Numbered from the stretch's first letter, positions 8,152-17,635 are shown. The stretch is DNA of 64,000 bases from Ancrocorticia sp047501485 (GCA_047501485.1 JAZDRN010000006.1:1-64000), one strand, 5' to 3'. Numbers and translations are program-made. The notes: a model not told the origin generated them from the letters alone.

Positions 8152-9720
8152 TCAATAGGCTCCTTTGCTCGTAAGAACCGCTCTGATAGTCCTGAGCAAA
8201 ATCATCATGTCTCCAGTCAGCGACCAGTTCTCCACATAATATTGATCGAGTCGCACGCTATCCTCCCACGACAGATTCGACCGACCGCTTACCTGCCACA
8301 GGCCCGTGATTCCAGGCTTCACAAGCAACCGCCGAGTAGCCCAATCGTCGTATCTTGCGACTTCTTTCGGGAGTGCCGGACGAGGGCCGACAAGCGACAT
8401 CGAGCCACCGATGACGTTGAAGAGCTGGGGCAGCTCGTCCAGCGAATACTTCCGCAGGAAACGTCCTATCCTGGTAACCCGCGGGTCATCCTTCATTTTG
8501 AAGAGAATGCCATTGCCGTCGGAGCTGGACTGCAATGCGGCGAGTTTCACCTCGGCATCCACCACCATGGAACGGAACTTCAGCATCTCGAAGCGCTCTC
8601 CATTCCTGCCCACCCGTTCCTGTCGGAAAATGACAGGGCCACCATCTCTCTTCACGAGCAGGGCGATGATCGCCAACAGCGGCGAGAGCAGGAGAAGAAG
8701 CAACAACGACAGGAAGACATCGCTTATCCGCTTATTCCAGTATTTGAATCCTGAGAACTCCGCATAATCGATATGGATGAGTGGAAGTCCTGCAACCGGG
8801 CGGGTGTGAATCCTCGGGCCTGCGATGTCCGTCAAAGCGGGAGCCACGACTAGATCAATGCCACGTTCCTCTGCTGCCCAGCCCAGCTCCCGCATGGCCC
8901 GAGGAACAAGCCGATCTTCCCCGGTGATGATGATCGTATCGACGTCGACCTCATCCACAGCCGCGATGATAGAAGGCGCCGAGAAGTCGGTGGAGAACAC
9001 CGGTTCACTCCACATATCTCCGGGACCGTGGGGACCCGCGATGATACCCGCGATCGTGATACCCGCTCCTGGTCCCCGCGACACCTGCTTCGCAACATGA
9101 CTGGCCTGGGCTAGCTCCCCGACGACGACCGCTCGATCCAGGCAATTGCCCTCGCTCCGCATCCGGTAGAGCCATTTGCGCCACAGCCAGCGGGAAACCA
9201 GAAGAAGCAAGAGGCCGGCGGGAAACGAGATCAACAGGTATCCGCGAGAGATGCTCAGCCTGAACAGAAGGTCGACGATAGCCAGTACCCCGAAAAGACG
9301 GATCGTGGCTTCCACGATCCGTTTGTATTCCGATACCCCGGTACCCGTGATCTTATGATCACGGGTACCCCGGAGTGAGAGGCTGAGCATCCACCCGAAA
9401 ATCAGCAGGCTGGACAATGCTGTATATGTCACCCGGACATCGATTCCAGGTATCCACGAAACCGAGTACTCGTCAGCCTCCGTGCCGAACCGCAGGAACT
9501 GAGCACCGAAAACCGCCAGGGAGACGATCAAGAGATCTGAGACACGGAGGTAATTCCGGTAACGGGTTCTCCATGGCTTCTCGGCTCGGGGAGCCTTCTG
9601 GCGAACCGAGGGTTTCATCGGCTCCGTCGTCGAGAGAACATCAATGGCATCCGCCTGTTCGGCTCCCGTCAGCACCGGGAGTCCCCCAGCCGGATCGCGT
9701 TCAATAGGCCCATTAAGCAT
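8152..9720 (-). CDS. Polyprenyl glycosylphosphotransferase (initiating sugar transferase)
   Basis: Starts repeat-unit synthesis by moving a sugar phosphate from a UDP-sugar to undecaprenyl phosphate. The N-terminal half has several membrane helices and a CoA-binding-like domain (VVVGELAQASHVAKQ). The C-terminal half carries the WbaP/WcaJ core: KRISDVFLSLLLLLLLSP membrane hairpin, FRQERVGRNGERFEMLKFRSM, YSLDELPQLFNVIGGSMSLVGPRP and KPGITGLWQVSGRS. The protein is about 522 residues, a usual length. The ATG at 9720 is used; an in-frame TTG at 9735 is also possible, and neither has a convincing ribosome site. It is the first gene of the minus-strand polysaccharide operon. Confidence 0.92.
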   Translation of the reverse strand: MLNGPIERDPAGGLPVLTGAEQADAIDVLSTTEPMKPSVRQKAPRAEKPWRTRYRNYLRVSDLLIVSLAVFGAQFLRFGTEADEYSVSWIPGIDVRVTYTALSSLLIFGWMLSLSLRGTRDHKITGTGVSEYKRIVEATIRLFGVLAIVDLLFRLSISRGYLLISFPAGLLLLLVSRWLWRKWLYRMRSEGNCLDRAVVVGELAQASHVAKQVSRGPGAGITIAGIIAGPHGPGDMWSEPVFSTDFSAPSIIAAVDEVDVDTIIITGEDRLVPRAMRELGWAAEERGIDLVVAPALTDIAGPRIHTRPVAGLPLIHIDYAEFSGFKYWNKRISDVFLSLLLLLLLSPLLAIIALLVKRDGGPVIFRQERVGRNGERFEMLKFRSMVVDAEVKLAALQSSSDGNGILFKMKDDPRVTRIGRFLRKYSLDELPQLFNVIGGSMSLVGPRPALPKEVARYDDWATRRLLVKPGITGLWQVSGRSNLSWEDSVRLDQYYVENWSLTGDMMILLRTIRAVLTSKGAY

Positions 9721-10026
9721 TGCGGGCTTAGCCAAGCGTAAAGTACTGAGAAGTCCTCAAAGCCAACTCCTTCAGTGTCGGTTTAATAGCACCGACGTGT
9801 ATCGAAATGAATACTCAGCAAGCTAACAGAGAGTACCCAGCTTCAGCCATACCCCCTGCCGTTCCCGAATATCCGCCACCTGGCAGGATAATTCGGCTCC
9901 GAGACCGAACTCACGTCACTGACCGGCGCGACTTCCCACGGGCTTCGTCGTCTATGTAGATTGTTCAACTGGATAGACTCATCCCTATCACCGCTTCCAT
10001 ACGCGCGCAGGACAAAGGAAAACACA
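9721..10026. promoter_or_regulatory. Divergent promoter region between polysaccharide operon and ugd
   Basis: About 300 bases separate the leftward polysaccharide operon from the rightward dehydrogenase gene, so both promoters must lie here. A ribosome site AAAGGA at 10014-10019 serves the TTG start at 10027. I see no clear operator. A weak candidate for the leftward promoter reads TTCATT, 17 bases, TATTAA on the minus strand, near 9785-9815; this is tentative. Confidence 0.5.
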
Positions 10027-11301
10027 TTGGCATCTCAGAAAAGATCGATCGTCGTCGCTGGAACAGGTTACGTCGGCCTCTCCTTGGCAGTCCTGCTCGC
10101 TCAGCACAACCGTGTAACCGCAGTCGATGTCGTCCCCGAGAAGGTGGAACTTCTCAAGCGCCGTCGTTCACCCATCAAAGACGCAGAGATCGAAGAGTAC
10201 CTAGCCAACCGCGATCTCGATTTCACCGCGATACTCAGTGACGAGGATTCGTACAAGGGGGCGGAATACGTCGTCGTCGCCACCCCTACCAATTACGATC
10301 CGGATAAGAACTTCTTCGACACTCGGTACGTCGAAGAAGTCATCGAACTCGTCCTGGCCACCAATCCGGACGCCGTGATCGTCGTGAAGTCAACGGTTCC
10401 CGTGGGCTATGCGGAGGGGCTCTGCGAGCGCTACCCACGCGGGAAGTTCCTCTTCAGCCCCGAGTTCCTGCGCGAGGGTCATGCACTGTACGACAACCTG
10501 CACCCCAGCCGAATCATCGTGGGGTTCCCGCAGGGGTCGGCATTCACCGAGGAACTGACCGCGGCGGCAGAGGAATTCGCCCGACTTCTTCAGCAGGGGG
10601 CGATCGACACCGACGTCCCGACGCTCATCATGGCGTCCACCGAGGCCGAGGCCGTCAAGCTCTTCGCCAACACCTACCTGGCACTTCGCGTCGCCTACTT
10701 CAATGAGCTCGACACCTACGCGGCCGTGCGCGGCCTCGACTCCTCCCAGATCATCCGGGGAGTCGGCTTCGACCCGAGGATCGGCAGCCACTACAACAAT
10801 CCCTCCTTCGGCTATGGCGGCTACTGCCTTCCCAAGGACACGAAGCAGCTCCTGGCCAACTATCAGGATGTCCCGCAGAACCTGATCGCCGCGATCGTAG
10901 AAGCCAACCGGACGCGCAAGGACTTCATCGCGGATGAGATCCTCTCCCGGATCGTCTCCCTGGATTCCGAGTCGCGCGGTTCGATGGCGCAAAGCATCGA
11001 CGCGGTGGTCGCGACCTCGAAACCTGTTGTGGGCATCCATCGTCTGGCGATGAAAACTGGCTCAGACAACTTCCGGGCGTCCTCTATTCAGGGCGTCATG
11101 AAGCGCATCAAGGCCAAGGGAATTCCCGTCATCGTCTACGAGCCGTCCCTGGAAGACGCCGAGTTCTTCGGCAGCGAGGTGACCCACGATCTCGAGTCGT
11201 TCAAGGAACGCTGCACCGTGATCGTGGCGAATCGGTGGGCCGAGGAGCTGGCAGACGTGGAGAAGAAGGTCTACACGAGGGACCTGTTCCGCAGGGACTG
11301 A
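10027..11301 (+). CDS. ugd: UDP-glucose 6-dehydrogenase
   Basis: NAD-dependent enzyme making UDP-glucuronate from UDP-glucose. The dinucleotide fold is IVVAGTGYVGLSLAVLLA, the substrate region VKSTVPVGYAE is present, and the catalytic cysteine is in FGYGGYCLPKDTKQLL (Cys about 267). Length (424 residues) and motifs fit the short Ugd group of E. coli and Klebsiella rather than the TviB-like enzyme of the neighbouring operon. The start is taken as TTG 10027, seven bases after AAAGGA and at the beginning of homology; upstream ATG 9961 adds 22 unrelated residues. UDP-glucuronate would feed the divergently encoded polysaccharide pathway. It converges on galE. Confidence 0.88.
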   Translation: MASQKRSIVVAGTGYVGLSLAVLLAQHNRVTAVDVVPEKVELLKRRRSPIKDAEIEEYLANRDLDFTAILSDEDSYKGAEYVVVATPTNYDPDKNFFDTRYVEEVIELVLATNPDAVIVVKSTVPVGYAEGLCERYPRGKFLFSPEFLREGHALYDNLHPSRIIVGFPQGSAFTEELTAAAEEFARLLQQGAIDTDVPTLIMASTEAEAVKLFANTYLALRVAYFNELDTYAAVRGLDSSQIIRGVGFDPRIGSHYNNPSFGYGGYCLPKDTKQLLANYQDVPQNLIAAIVEANRTRKDFIADEILSRIVSLDSESRGSMAQSIDAVVATSKPVVGIHRLAMKTGSDNFRASSIQGVMKRIKAKGIPVIVYEPSLEDAEFFGSEVTHDLESFKERCTVIVANRWAEELADVEKKVYTRDLFRRD

Positions 11302-11408
11302 CGTTCCGACTCGTCGTATCACCGCAGCGGGATCACCCAGTGGCGCTCCGGCTGATCTTTCCAAACATATCTGCGGATCTCGCCAAACGCGTGCCCCGCG
11401 GCTCGCTC

Positions 11409-12419
11409 CTAGCCGAATCCGAGCGGATTGCGCGATTGCCAGTTCCAGCTGTCCTTGCACGCCTGGACGACGGACCGCTTCGCCTCCCATTCCAGCTCCC
11501 GCCTGGCGAGATCGGGCGACGCATAGGACGAAGCGATGTCCCCGGGCCGACGCTCCACGATCTCAAATGGGATCTCGCGTCTCGCTGCCTCCTTGAAAGC
11601 GGCGATCACTTCCAGCACCGAGACCCCGCGGCCCGTTCCGATGTTGTAGGCCTTGTAGACATCGGGGTGATCGATGTGCGATAGGGCCGCCACATGCGCC
11701 TTCGCCAGATCGACCACGTGGATGTAATCGCGCACGCCCGTGCCATCCGGGGTGTCGTAGTCATTGCCGAACACGGCTAGGCGCTCACGCCTACCCACCG
11801 CCACCTGGGTGAGGTACGGCATCAGGTTATTGGGGACCTCATTCGGATCCTCGCCGATCAGGCCAGAGGGGTGGGCACCGACCGGATTGAAATAGCGCAG
11901 TGCGGTGATCGCCCATCCCGCCCCGGTGGCCACCACGTCCTGCAGGATCTGCTCGATCATCACCTTCGTCCAGCCATAGGGGTTCGTGGCATGGAGTGGC
12001 AGGTCCTCGGTGAAGGGAGGATCCAGGGCTTCGCCGTAGACGGTGGCCGAGGAGCTGAACACCAGATTCCGCACGGAATGGTCCTGCATCGCCTCGAGCA
12101 GTGCGAGCGTGGAATCGATGTTCGTCCGGTAGTAGCGCAGCGGCTGCGCGACGGACTCGCCCACGGCCTTCAGCCCCGCGAAATGGATCACGGCGCCGAC
12201 GTCGTGTTTCGCAAAGATCTCGTCGAGCACCGCGCGGTCGCGAACATCGGCCTGGTAGAACGGCGACTCCACTCCGGCGATGATTGCAACGCGGCGCAAC
12301 GCCTCGGGCGAGCTGTTAGAGAAGTCGTCGATGACAACCGGTTCATACCCGGCGGCGATAAGCTCGATGACCGTGTGCGTGCCGATGAAGCCGGCACCCC
12401 CTGTGACCAGAACTTTCAC
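11409..12419 (-). CDS. galE: UDP-glucose 4-epimerase
   Basis: Extended short-chain dehydrogenase of 336 residues interconverting UDP-glucose and UDP-galactose. The NAD motif is VTGGAGFIGTH (5-15). The catalytic triad is visible as Ser in SSSATVYGE (about 124) and Y148-x3-K152 in NPYGWTK. Full-length matches include YFNPVGAHPSGLIGEDP and RDYIHVVDLAKAH. The start codon is GTG at 12419 with AAGGAGA six bases upstream. It follows the FemX-like gene on the same strand after 71 bases and may be co-transcribed with it. It supplies UDP-galactose for surface polymers or the Leloir pathway; no other gal gene is adjacent. Confidence 0.95.
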   Translation of the reverse strand: MKVLVTGGAGFIGTHTVIELIAAGYEPVVIDDFSNSSPEALRRVAIIAGVESPFYQADVRDRAVLDEIFAKHDVGAVIHFAGLKAVGESVAQPLRYYRTNIDSTLALLEAMQDHSVRNLVFSSSATVYGEALDPPFTEDLPLHATNPYGWTKVMIEQILQDVVATGAGWAITALRYFNPVGAHPSGLIGEDPNEVPNNLMPYLTQVAVGRRERLAVFGNDYDTPDGTGVRDYIHVVDLAKAHVAALSHIDHPDVYKAYNIGTGRGVSVLEVIAAFKEAARREIPFEIVERRPGDIASSYASPDLARRELEWEAKRSVVQACKDSWNWQSRNPLGFG

Positions 12420-12490
12420 GGGAATCTCTCCTTCGGATGTTGCATCTGAGGCCAGATCGGGACGGGAGAAGCGGGAGGGCAGCTGACCCG

Positions 12491-13558
12491 TCAGGTGCGG
12501 GCTCGATAAGCCGGGAAGAAGGACGTGGGGCCGCCCTCTTCCAGTGTATTCTCGGTTCCCTGTGCGGCAACCAGGAATTCGTAAGCCTTCCGGTCCAGCA
12601 CCCGCTGCCCGGTGTAGAAGTCACGATCGCCCTGTGGCGCGAAAGCCCGCTTATAACGCTCTATGCCATCGCCGGCCGTGACCCCGCCCCCAAGCACGAA
12701 ATGTTGCTTGCCGTGGGCCTGGCCCCACTTCATGATCTCCACCTTCAGCAGATCGTTCGGCCGGTGCGGGAAGTAGGCAGGCAGCGTTCCTCCCAGGAAC
12801 GAATAGACCGATCTCTCCGAGACCAAGGCCAGCTCGGTGGACACCGGCACGCCCTCGAAATAGGCGTGGAAGTAAGCGAATTGTCCGGGAAGCTTCTCAT
12901 GGATGGACTCGAAGAACTCCCGCGGGAAGAAGAAGTCCTCAGCGGCCGAGTGCCGTTCCATCGTTGCGAAGTAGATGTCGTGGAACGCCTCGAAGTCGCG
13001 GCCGTCCTCATCCACAGAGATGGTGATGCCATCCCGTACGGCCTTGTTGACGTTCTTTCGCACCTTCCGATCGAAGCTGGACCACAGGTCCTCGTAGGAA
13101 CGCTCTAGATCGACGACGATGTGTGGCTTGCGCAGGATCTTCTCCCCTGGATATCGCACATCGAAGGATTTCGAGAGTCCAAAGCCGATGAACTCGGAAA
13201 CCACACCATTGGCCGCCGCCCACTCATCGACATGAGCCCAGAAACTGCTGGTCTCAGCCTCCGAAGCCGGTGGCCCCCAGGTGGCCGGGCCACCGTAACC
13301 GAAAGGGATGGTGATGTCTCGATATCCGGAGAAGCCCGGCATGGAATCGATCTCGCGCAGCACGAAAGGATAGAGGATGTGAGTACCCGCCCCGGTGCGG
13401 TAGTCGGCCGCGAGCGCCCGCTCGGAATCGTGGGAGAAGAGAAGGGCGAACTCCGGGTGGGCCTGAACTTCCCGTTCCGGCCATCGGTTCCACACGGTGA
13501 CCCATTCCTCGCGCTCTGACGGAACGGAGGCGTCCAACACCCGGAACTCTTCTCCCAT
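12491..13558 (-). CDS. FemABX-like aminoacyl/glycyl transferase (GNAT fold)
   Basis: Protein of about 355 residues with the paired GNAT-like arrangement of the FemABX family, which adds amino acids from aminoacyl-tRNA to lipid II or, in some members, acts in polysaccharide synthesis. Supporting stretches are YPFVLREI..GYRDITIPFGYGGP, DLERSYEDLWSSFDRKVRKNVNKA and the C-terminal GGGVTAGDGIERYKRAFAP. The last pair is very characteristic of the FemAB-related family. The start is ATG 13558, with GAGGTGA just upstream; the longer frame to 13672 has no such site. In this setting (next to galE and ugd) it could serve either peptidoglycan bridge formation or polysaccharide decoration. I cannot choose from sequence. 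Confidence 0.75.
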   Translation of the reverse strand: MGEEFRVLDASVPSEREEWVTVWNRWPEREVQAHPEFALLFSHDSERALAADYRTGAGTHILYPFVLREIDSMPGFSGYRDITIPFGYGGPATWGPPASEAETSSFWAHVDEWAAANGVVSEFIGFGLSKSFDVRYPGEKILRKPHIVVDLERSYEDLWSSFDRKVRKNVNKAVRDGITISVDEDGRDFEAFHDIYFATMERHSAAEDFFFPREFFESIHEKLPGQFAYFHAYFEGVPVSTELALVSERSVYSFLGGTLPAYFPHRPNDLLKVEIMKWGQAHGKQHFVLGGGVTAGDGIERYKRAFAPQGDRDFYTGQRVLDRKAYEFLVAAQGTENTLEEGGPTSFFPAYRART

Positions 13559-13741
13559 CTGCTTCACCTCTGTCACCTTCGTAGAGCATGCCGGAAAACC
13601 TTGAATTCCCGGCGTTTCAAATACTAATCGAGGATAGGATAAACACCCGTCCCTCCGACGGAAATCGGCCAAACGCTCGCCATGCGGACCATCGGCGGCG
13701 CGGCCACAGCGAACCGCCCCATCAACCCATGAAGCAGGGCA

Positions 13742-14812
13742 CTACGGCAACGTCATGTCGCTCTCGACGTTCTCTCCGCCCTCGTAATCGAAGAATCCAA
13801 CCTCGCCGCCAGTGTAATCCTCGGGCAGTTCGGCGTAGAACCACCCTTCGACGCTCTCGCCAGGTTCTATCTCCTCCAGGCTCTGCACCGACTCTGCTTC
13901 ATAGATGCCCATCTCTTCCCAGGCCCTATCGCCGTCGCCGAAATACACGGTGATGCCGACATTGGAAGCCGGAGTGCTCGCCGCGTCGCCCTCATTCGTG
14001 AAACGCATCTTGATGCCGGACATCTGGAAACCTGGCTCGACTTCCACCGGATTCTCGAGGCCCGCCAGGCGTTCCGAGGCATCGGGCAGGAATTCGAGCT
14101 TCTCCACCTTCCAGCTGCCGACGGTCACCGAGCCGTCCGGGTTCTGCCCACTGCCGGTACCCGGAGTGACATCCGGTGACTCTTCAGTTCCAGGGGACGT
14201 TTCAGGGGTCGGCGTCGGCGTATTGCTCGCAGGAGCGGAGGAGGGGACGGTGGAGGTCGATGGTGCCGGCGTCGGCTCTGCGTCGTCGTTCTGCGCCCGG
14301 ACTCCGAAAAATACTCCGACGGCAACGACGGCGACAACCACGATCGTCACGAGCACGGCAATCAACGGCGATCGCCGGTTGCGATTCCCGGGGTTGTAGT
14401 AGCCTCCGTTGGAGCCCCCGCCGGGCGGTACGTAACCTCCGCCGGAGTATGCCGGATTAGCACCTCCCTGCGGCCCCCACGCGGACGCTTGCGTCTGATC
14501 CGGAGAACCGAAGGGCGACGTCGCCCCACCACCACTGAACGGGCCGCCGCCCGCGTCACCACTGAAGGGGTTGGATGGCCTGGAACCGAACGCGTCGCCG
14601 CGCGCGGCAAACTGACCATTACCCTGTGGGTTCCCAGGGGCCTGGGCACCGTTCTGGCCGTAATTGCCGTTCTGGCCATAATTGCCGTTCGGGCCATAGC
14701 TCGCCGTGTACCCGGGAGCCTGGTTCTGCCACGGATTGTTCTGCGGCCACGGGTTTCCCTCATTCGGGTCTGGCTGACCCGGCACACGACTCGGTGGGTA
14801 CTGATCGTTCAC
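13742..14812 (-). CDS. Gly/Asn/Pro-rich single-pass membrane protein, DUF4352-like C-terminus
   Basis: About 356 residues. The first 160 residues are a low-complexity cytoplasmic region rich in Gly, Asn, Pro and Gln, with tandem YGQNGN units near residues 35-55. One membrane helix follows (SPLIAVLVTIVVVAVVAV), then a Thr/Pro/Ser linker and an extracellular beta-rich domain with GSWKVEKLEFLPDASERL and FTNEGD, resembling DUF4352/immunoglobulin-like domains of secreted lipoproteins. The start is GTG 14812, with AAGGAGA upstream. Such Gly/Asn/Pro-rich tails before one helix are common in actinobacterial envelope proteins. The function is unknown. Confidence 0.75.
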   Translation of the reverse strand: MNDQYPPSRVPGQPDPNEGNPWPQNNPWQNQAPGYTASYGPNGNYGQNGNYGQNGAQAPGNPQGNGQFAARGDAFGSRPSNPFSGDAGGGPFSGGGATSPFGSPDQTQASAWGPQGGANPAYSGGGYVPPGGGSNGGYYNPGNRNRRSPLIAVLVTIVVVAVVAVGVFFGVRAQNDDAEPTPAPSTSTVPSSAPASNTPTPTPETSPGTEESPDVTPGTGSGQNPDGSVTVGSWKVEKLEFLPDASERLAGLENPVEVEPGFQMSGIKMRFTNEGDAASTPASNVGITVYFGDGDRAWEEMGIYEAESVQSLEEIEPGESVEGWFYAELPEDYTGGEVGFFDYEGGENVESDMTLP

Positions 14813-14937
14813 GGCCGTTCTCCTTGGTTCCTGGGCTGAAGCTTGGGCCAAGCGTATCCTGGACGGGCACTTCACCGTGAGGGGGAGATGATATACGGGC
14901 AGCTAGCGGCGCTGGCGTGCGTCAGACGGCGTCGCGG

Positions 14938-15630
14938 CTAACGCGCAATCAACAGGACGATTCCTCCGGCCACAATGAATCCAAACAGGCAGGCGCCCCA
15001 CCACTGAAGGGCCGCCCACCAGGGCGTCCGCTCCATCGTGCCACGCCGCATCGGCAGGATCGTCCCCTCGTTCGAGAGCTGCTTGGGGTGTTTGCGGAAT
15101 CGCTCGATGAGTTTGCTCTGCTCGGGCGTCACCTCATCGACGTTCGAAAGCTCGCCCATCCCCGGCTCGGATTGCTGCAAGGCGAGCAGGGTACCCACGG
15201 GCGGATCCTTAGGGTCCTTGGCATCCACGCCTTTGAGCAGGATGACCGAGCGGAAATTCGGATTGCCGTCCAGAGGGTGCACGATGACGGGCACCAACAG
15301 CCCCTGGCTTTTCCCGCCTCGCTGGATATAGCGCTGGAAGGCGGACTCATCGGTGCCGAGAGTACGTGCCACCACCGGAATCCCCTTGGCCTGCTTCGGC
15401 TTGATGAGCCACGGGACGAGGAACAGCAGTGCCATCGCGATCATGATTCCCAGGAGGAGCCAGAACTTACCGCCGCGCAGGTCCACTCCCCCGAAAAGCA
15501 CCGTCACCACGGTGCCGAAACATGTTCCCATGAACAACCCGGTGCCGATACGGCGCAGATGGTCGATGGGACGGTTGGCCGGCACGGCTGCCGCCATGGA
15601 GATCTGTTGAACCAGACGTGTACTCGGCAC
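14938..15630 (-). CDS. Predicted three-helix membrane protein of unknown function
   Basis: About 230 residues. Two adjacent helices lie in the N-terminal third (IGTGLFMGTCFGTVVTVLF and FWLLLGIMIAMALLFLVPW), then a soluble domain of about 100 residues, and a C-terminal helix (WWGACLFGFIVAGGIVLLIA). The start is GTG 15630, six bases after AGGAG, and four bases beyond the stop of the upstream oxidoreductase, so the two are probably one transcript. I do not recognise a family. The soluble part has short motifs (LVPVIVHPLDGNPNF, VGTLLALQQSEPGMGEL) that suggest a compact folded domain. Confidence 0.7.
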   Translation of the reverse strand: MPSTRLVQQISMAAAVPANRPIDHLRRIGTGLFMGTCFGTVVTVLFGGVDLRGGKFWLLLGIMIAMALLFLVPWLIKPKQAKGIPVVARTLGTDESAFQRYIQRGGKSQGLLVPVIVHPLDGNPNFRSVILLKGVDAKDPKDPPVGTLLALQQSEPGMGELSNVDEVTPEQSKLIERFRKHPKQLSNEGTILPMRRGTMERTPWWAALQWWGACLFGFIVAGGIVLLIAR

Positions 15631-15632
15631 CT

Positions 15633-16976
15633 TCAACTCCTGAAGTGGTCGATGATTTCCTTTGCCGCGAGCCGCGAAGCCCACCGTGCTCCGATCGTCG
15701 AAGCACTGGGACCATACCCGAGCAGATGAATACGCGGATCCGCCGCGACGCGCGTTCCATCCATGACAATACCGCCCCCGTGCACCCGCAATCCAAGCGG
15801 CATGAGGTGACGGAGCTCCGCACGAAAGCCGGTGGCCCAGATAATGGCGTCGGCCTGCCAGAACTTGCCGTCTGCCCAGCGCACGCCGTCGGCCTCGATG
15901 GCATCGAACATCGGCTTGCGTTTCAGCAAACCGCGCTCGTGCAGGCTCCGTGTGAAATCGTTGATGGGAAGGCCGGTAACAGCGACGACGGCGAGCGGCT
16001 TCAGTCCCGCCTCCACCCGTTCGCGTACCCGTTCCTCCACCTCACGGCCGAATTCCGCCGTCAGGCTACGGCCGTCCGCAGCGATAGTGGCACTGTTAGG
16101 AGTGGAATCCGATCCTGTGGAGCCGGTGAAGGAATCGTGCCAGCGCGGCGGCGTGCGCGTCACCCACAATAACTTCTTGGCCGTGCCTCCCAGATCGTCC
16201 AGGTGCGAGAGCGCCGAGACACCACCGCCAACGACGACGACGCGGCGGCCCTCGAAGGCTCGTATGCCCGGGTAATCCTGAGTATGGCATTGCATCCCAC
16301 GGAAACTTGCCGCTCCGGGGTAGTAGGGAATGAACGGACGGGTCCAGGTTCCGGTGCAGTTGACGATCATCCGAGCACGGAACGTTCCCGCCGTCGTCTC
16401 GGCGAGGAGCCTGGTATTCGGGTCAGGCGTTGCGGAAGCCTCGTCGTTCGTGACGGAGGTGACGAGTACCGGACGGAGGATCGGCAAATCGAATTCATCC
16501 TCGAAGTCCGCGAAGTAACTCGGCACCCAATCCGCGGACTCGGCGCTTGGATCGATGTGGCCGGCGGGAAAGCCGGGGAGGTCCGCGATGTGGTTCACCG
16601 TGGCCATCGTCAGGCTAGGCCAGCGATGCTGCCAGGCTCCACCGGGGCGGTTCTCCGCATCGAGGACCAGGAAGGTGTGGGGGACCTTATCGTCGGAAGG
16701 GGCCGAAGCGGACGACGAGAGATCGAGCCCGTCCTCTACGTAGCCGACGAACCCCCGGCGTTTCAACTCGTGGGCCATCGCGAGGCCGGCTTGCCCCGCG
16801 CCGATGATCAGAACGTCGACATCGCGAGGCGAGGAGGAGACGGGTTCTTGCGGGCCGTGTTCGGAGTGCCAGGCGGGGGCATTTCCTGCCGTATTGACGG
16901 CTGGGATCCATGCACCGGTCGGGATGCGGGAGAAACTGCGTCTCTGCGAACCCCGCGCCGGTTCCTGAATCCTCAT
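15633..16976 (-). CDS. FAD-dependent NAD(P)-binding oxidoreductase (flavin monooxygenase-like)
   Basis: Protein of 447 residues with two dinucleotide folds: VDVLIIGAGQAGLAMAHEL near residue 54 (FAD) and VVVVGGGVSALSHLDDLG in the middle (NAD(P)H). The C-terminal IIWATGFRAELRHLMPLG is the ATG motif of flavin-containing monooxygenases. Substrate unknown; actinobacterial members often act on small nucleophiles or in redox defence. The ATG 16976 has a TAGTTT box six bases before it, so the mRNA may be leaderless. The next gene starts four bases from its stop, implying co-expression with the three-helix membrane protein. Confidence 0.82.
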   Translation of the reverse strand: MRIQEPARGSQRRSFSRIPTGAWIPAVNTAGNAPAWHSEHGPQEPVSSSPRDVDVLIIGAGQAGLAMAHELKRRGFVGYVEDGLDLSSSASAPSDDKVPHTFLVLDAENRPGGAWQHRWPSLTMATVNHIADLPGFPAGHIDPSAESADWVPSYFADFEDEFDLPILRPVLVTSVTNDEASATPDPNTRLLAETTAGTFRARMIVNCTGTWTRPFIPYYPGAASFRGMQCHTQDYPGIRAFEGRRVVVVGGGVSALSHLDDLGGTAKKLLWVTRTPPRWHDSFTGSTGSDSTPNSATIAADGRSLTAEFGREVEERVRERVEAGLKPLAVVAVTGLPINDFTRSLHERGLLKRKPMFDAIEADGVRWADGKFWQADAIIWATGFRAELRHLMPLGLRVHGGGIVMDGTRVAADPRIHLLGYGPSASTIGARWASRLAAKEIIDHFRS

Positions 16977-16982
16977 GGCCCA

Positions 16983-16988
16983 AAACTA
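16983..16988 (-). promoter_or_regulatory. -10 box (TAGTTT), leaderless arrangement
   Basis: TAGTTT ends six bases before ATG 16976, with no ribosome site. This matches the TANNNT -10 element placed so that transcription would begin at or next to the start codon. Inferred from spacing only. Confidence 0.5.
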
Positions 16989-17159
16989 CCGGAAATCTGA
17001 ACGAACATGGCGAAAGATGGCCGTTATCTCTACGGGGTGAACAGCGGAATCTCCTAGCCGAACCCGGGTGCCTCGAAGTCGAATTCTCCACAGCCGTCGT
17101 TCGCGTGATCCGCATCCACAACGGCGATTCACCAGGCGCGAGGAGTCGCTGGCGGAGCC

Positions 17160-17165
17160 TAGACT
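17160..17165 (+). promoter_or_regulatory. -10 box (TAGACT), leaderless arrangement
   Basis: TAGACT is followed by six bases and ATG 17172. GAGG within the spacer is too near the start to act as a usual ribosome site. Leaderless translation is inferred. Confidence 0.5.
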
Positions 17166-17171
17166 CGAGGC

Positions 17172-17621
17172 ATGGATCTTCAGATTGTTCAGCAGCTCGC
17201 CCGTGGCCTCATGGATAGCCACGGGTTGGAACAATGGGATCTTGTTTTCGACAGGGCACGGCGGCGGGCGGGCATGACTCGCTACAACGATCGGGTGATC
17301 AGCCTGTCCCAGCCCCTCATGCAGCTCTACGACGAGACGCAGGTACGCGACGTCGTGCTCCACGAGATCGCCCACGCGCGGGTCGGAACCGGGCACGGTC
17401 ACGACGCCACATGGAAGAAGGAGGCTCGCAGGCTTGGAACACCCGCCCGTGCCTCTATCAGCGAAGGGCCACGAGCGCCCGCACCCTACGTCGGTCGCTG
17501 TTCCAACGGCCATGAAGTCGAGAGATTCCGCTTGCCTCGTGGCGCACGCTCCTGCGCCACGTGTTCGAAGACATTCGATAGCCGCTATCTGCTGACGTGG
17601 TACCGCACCACGAACGTATGA
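17172..17621 (+). CDS. SprT-like zinc metalloprotein
   Basis: Protein of 149 residues with the zincin signature HEIAH (64-68) followed by GTGHGHDATWKKEARRLG, the third zinc ligand probably being in the HGH. This is the SprT/Spartan fold. A C-terminal zinc ribbon is suggested by RCSNGHEVER and CATCSKTF. Eukaryotic Spartan removes DNA-protein crosslinks; bacterial SprT-like proteins are largely uncharacterised, so a protease role in DNA repair is an inference from family. It is transcribed away from the oxidoreductase gene and converges on a small membrane protein gene. Confidence 0.85.
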   Translation: MDLQIVQQLARGLMDSHGLEQWDLVFDRARRRAGMTRYNDRVISLSQPLMQLYDETQVRDVVLHEIAHARVGTGHGHDATWKKEARRLGTPARASISEGPRAPAPYVGRCSNGHEVERFRLPRGARSCATCSKTFDSRYLLTWYRTTNV

Positions 17622-17635
17622 AGGATACTTCGCTG

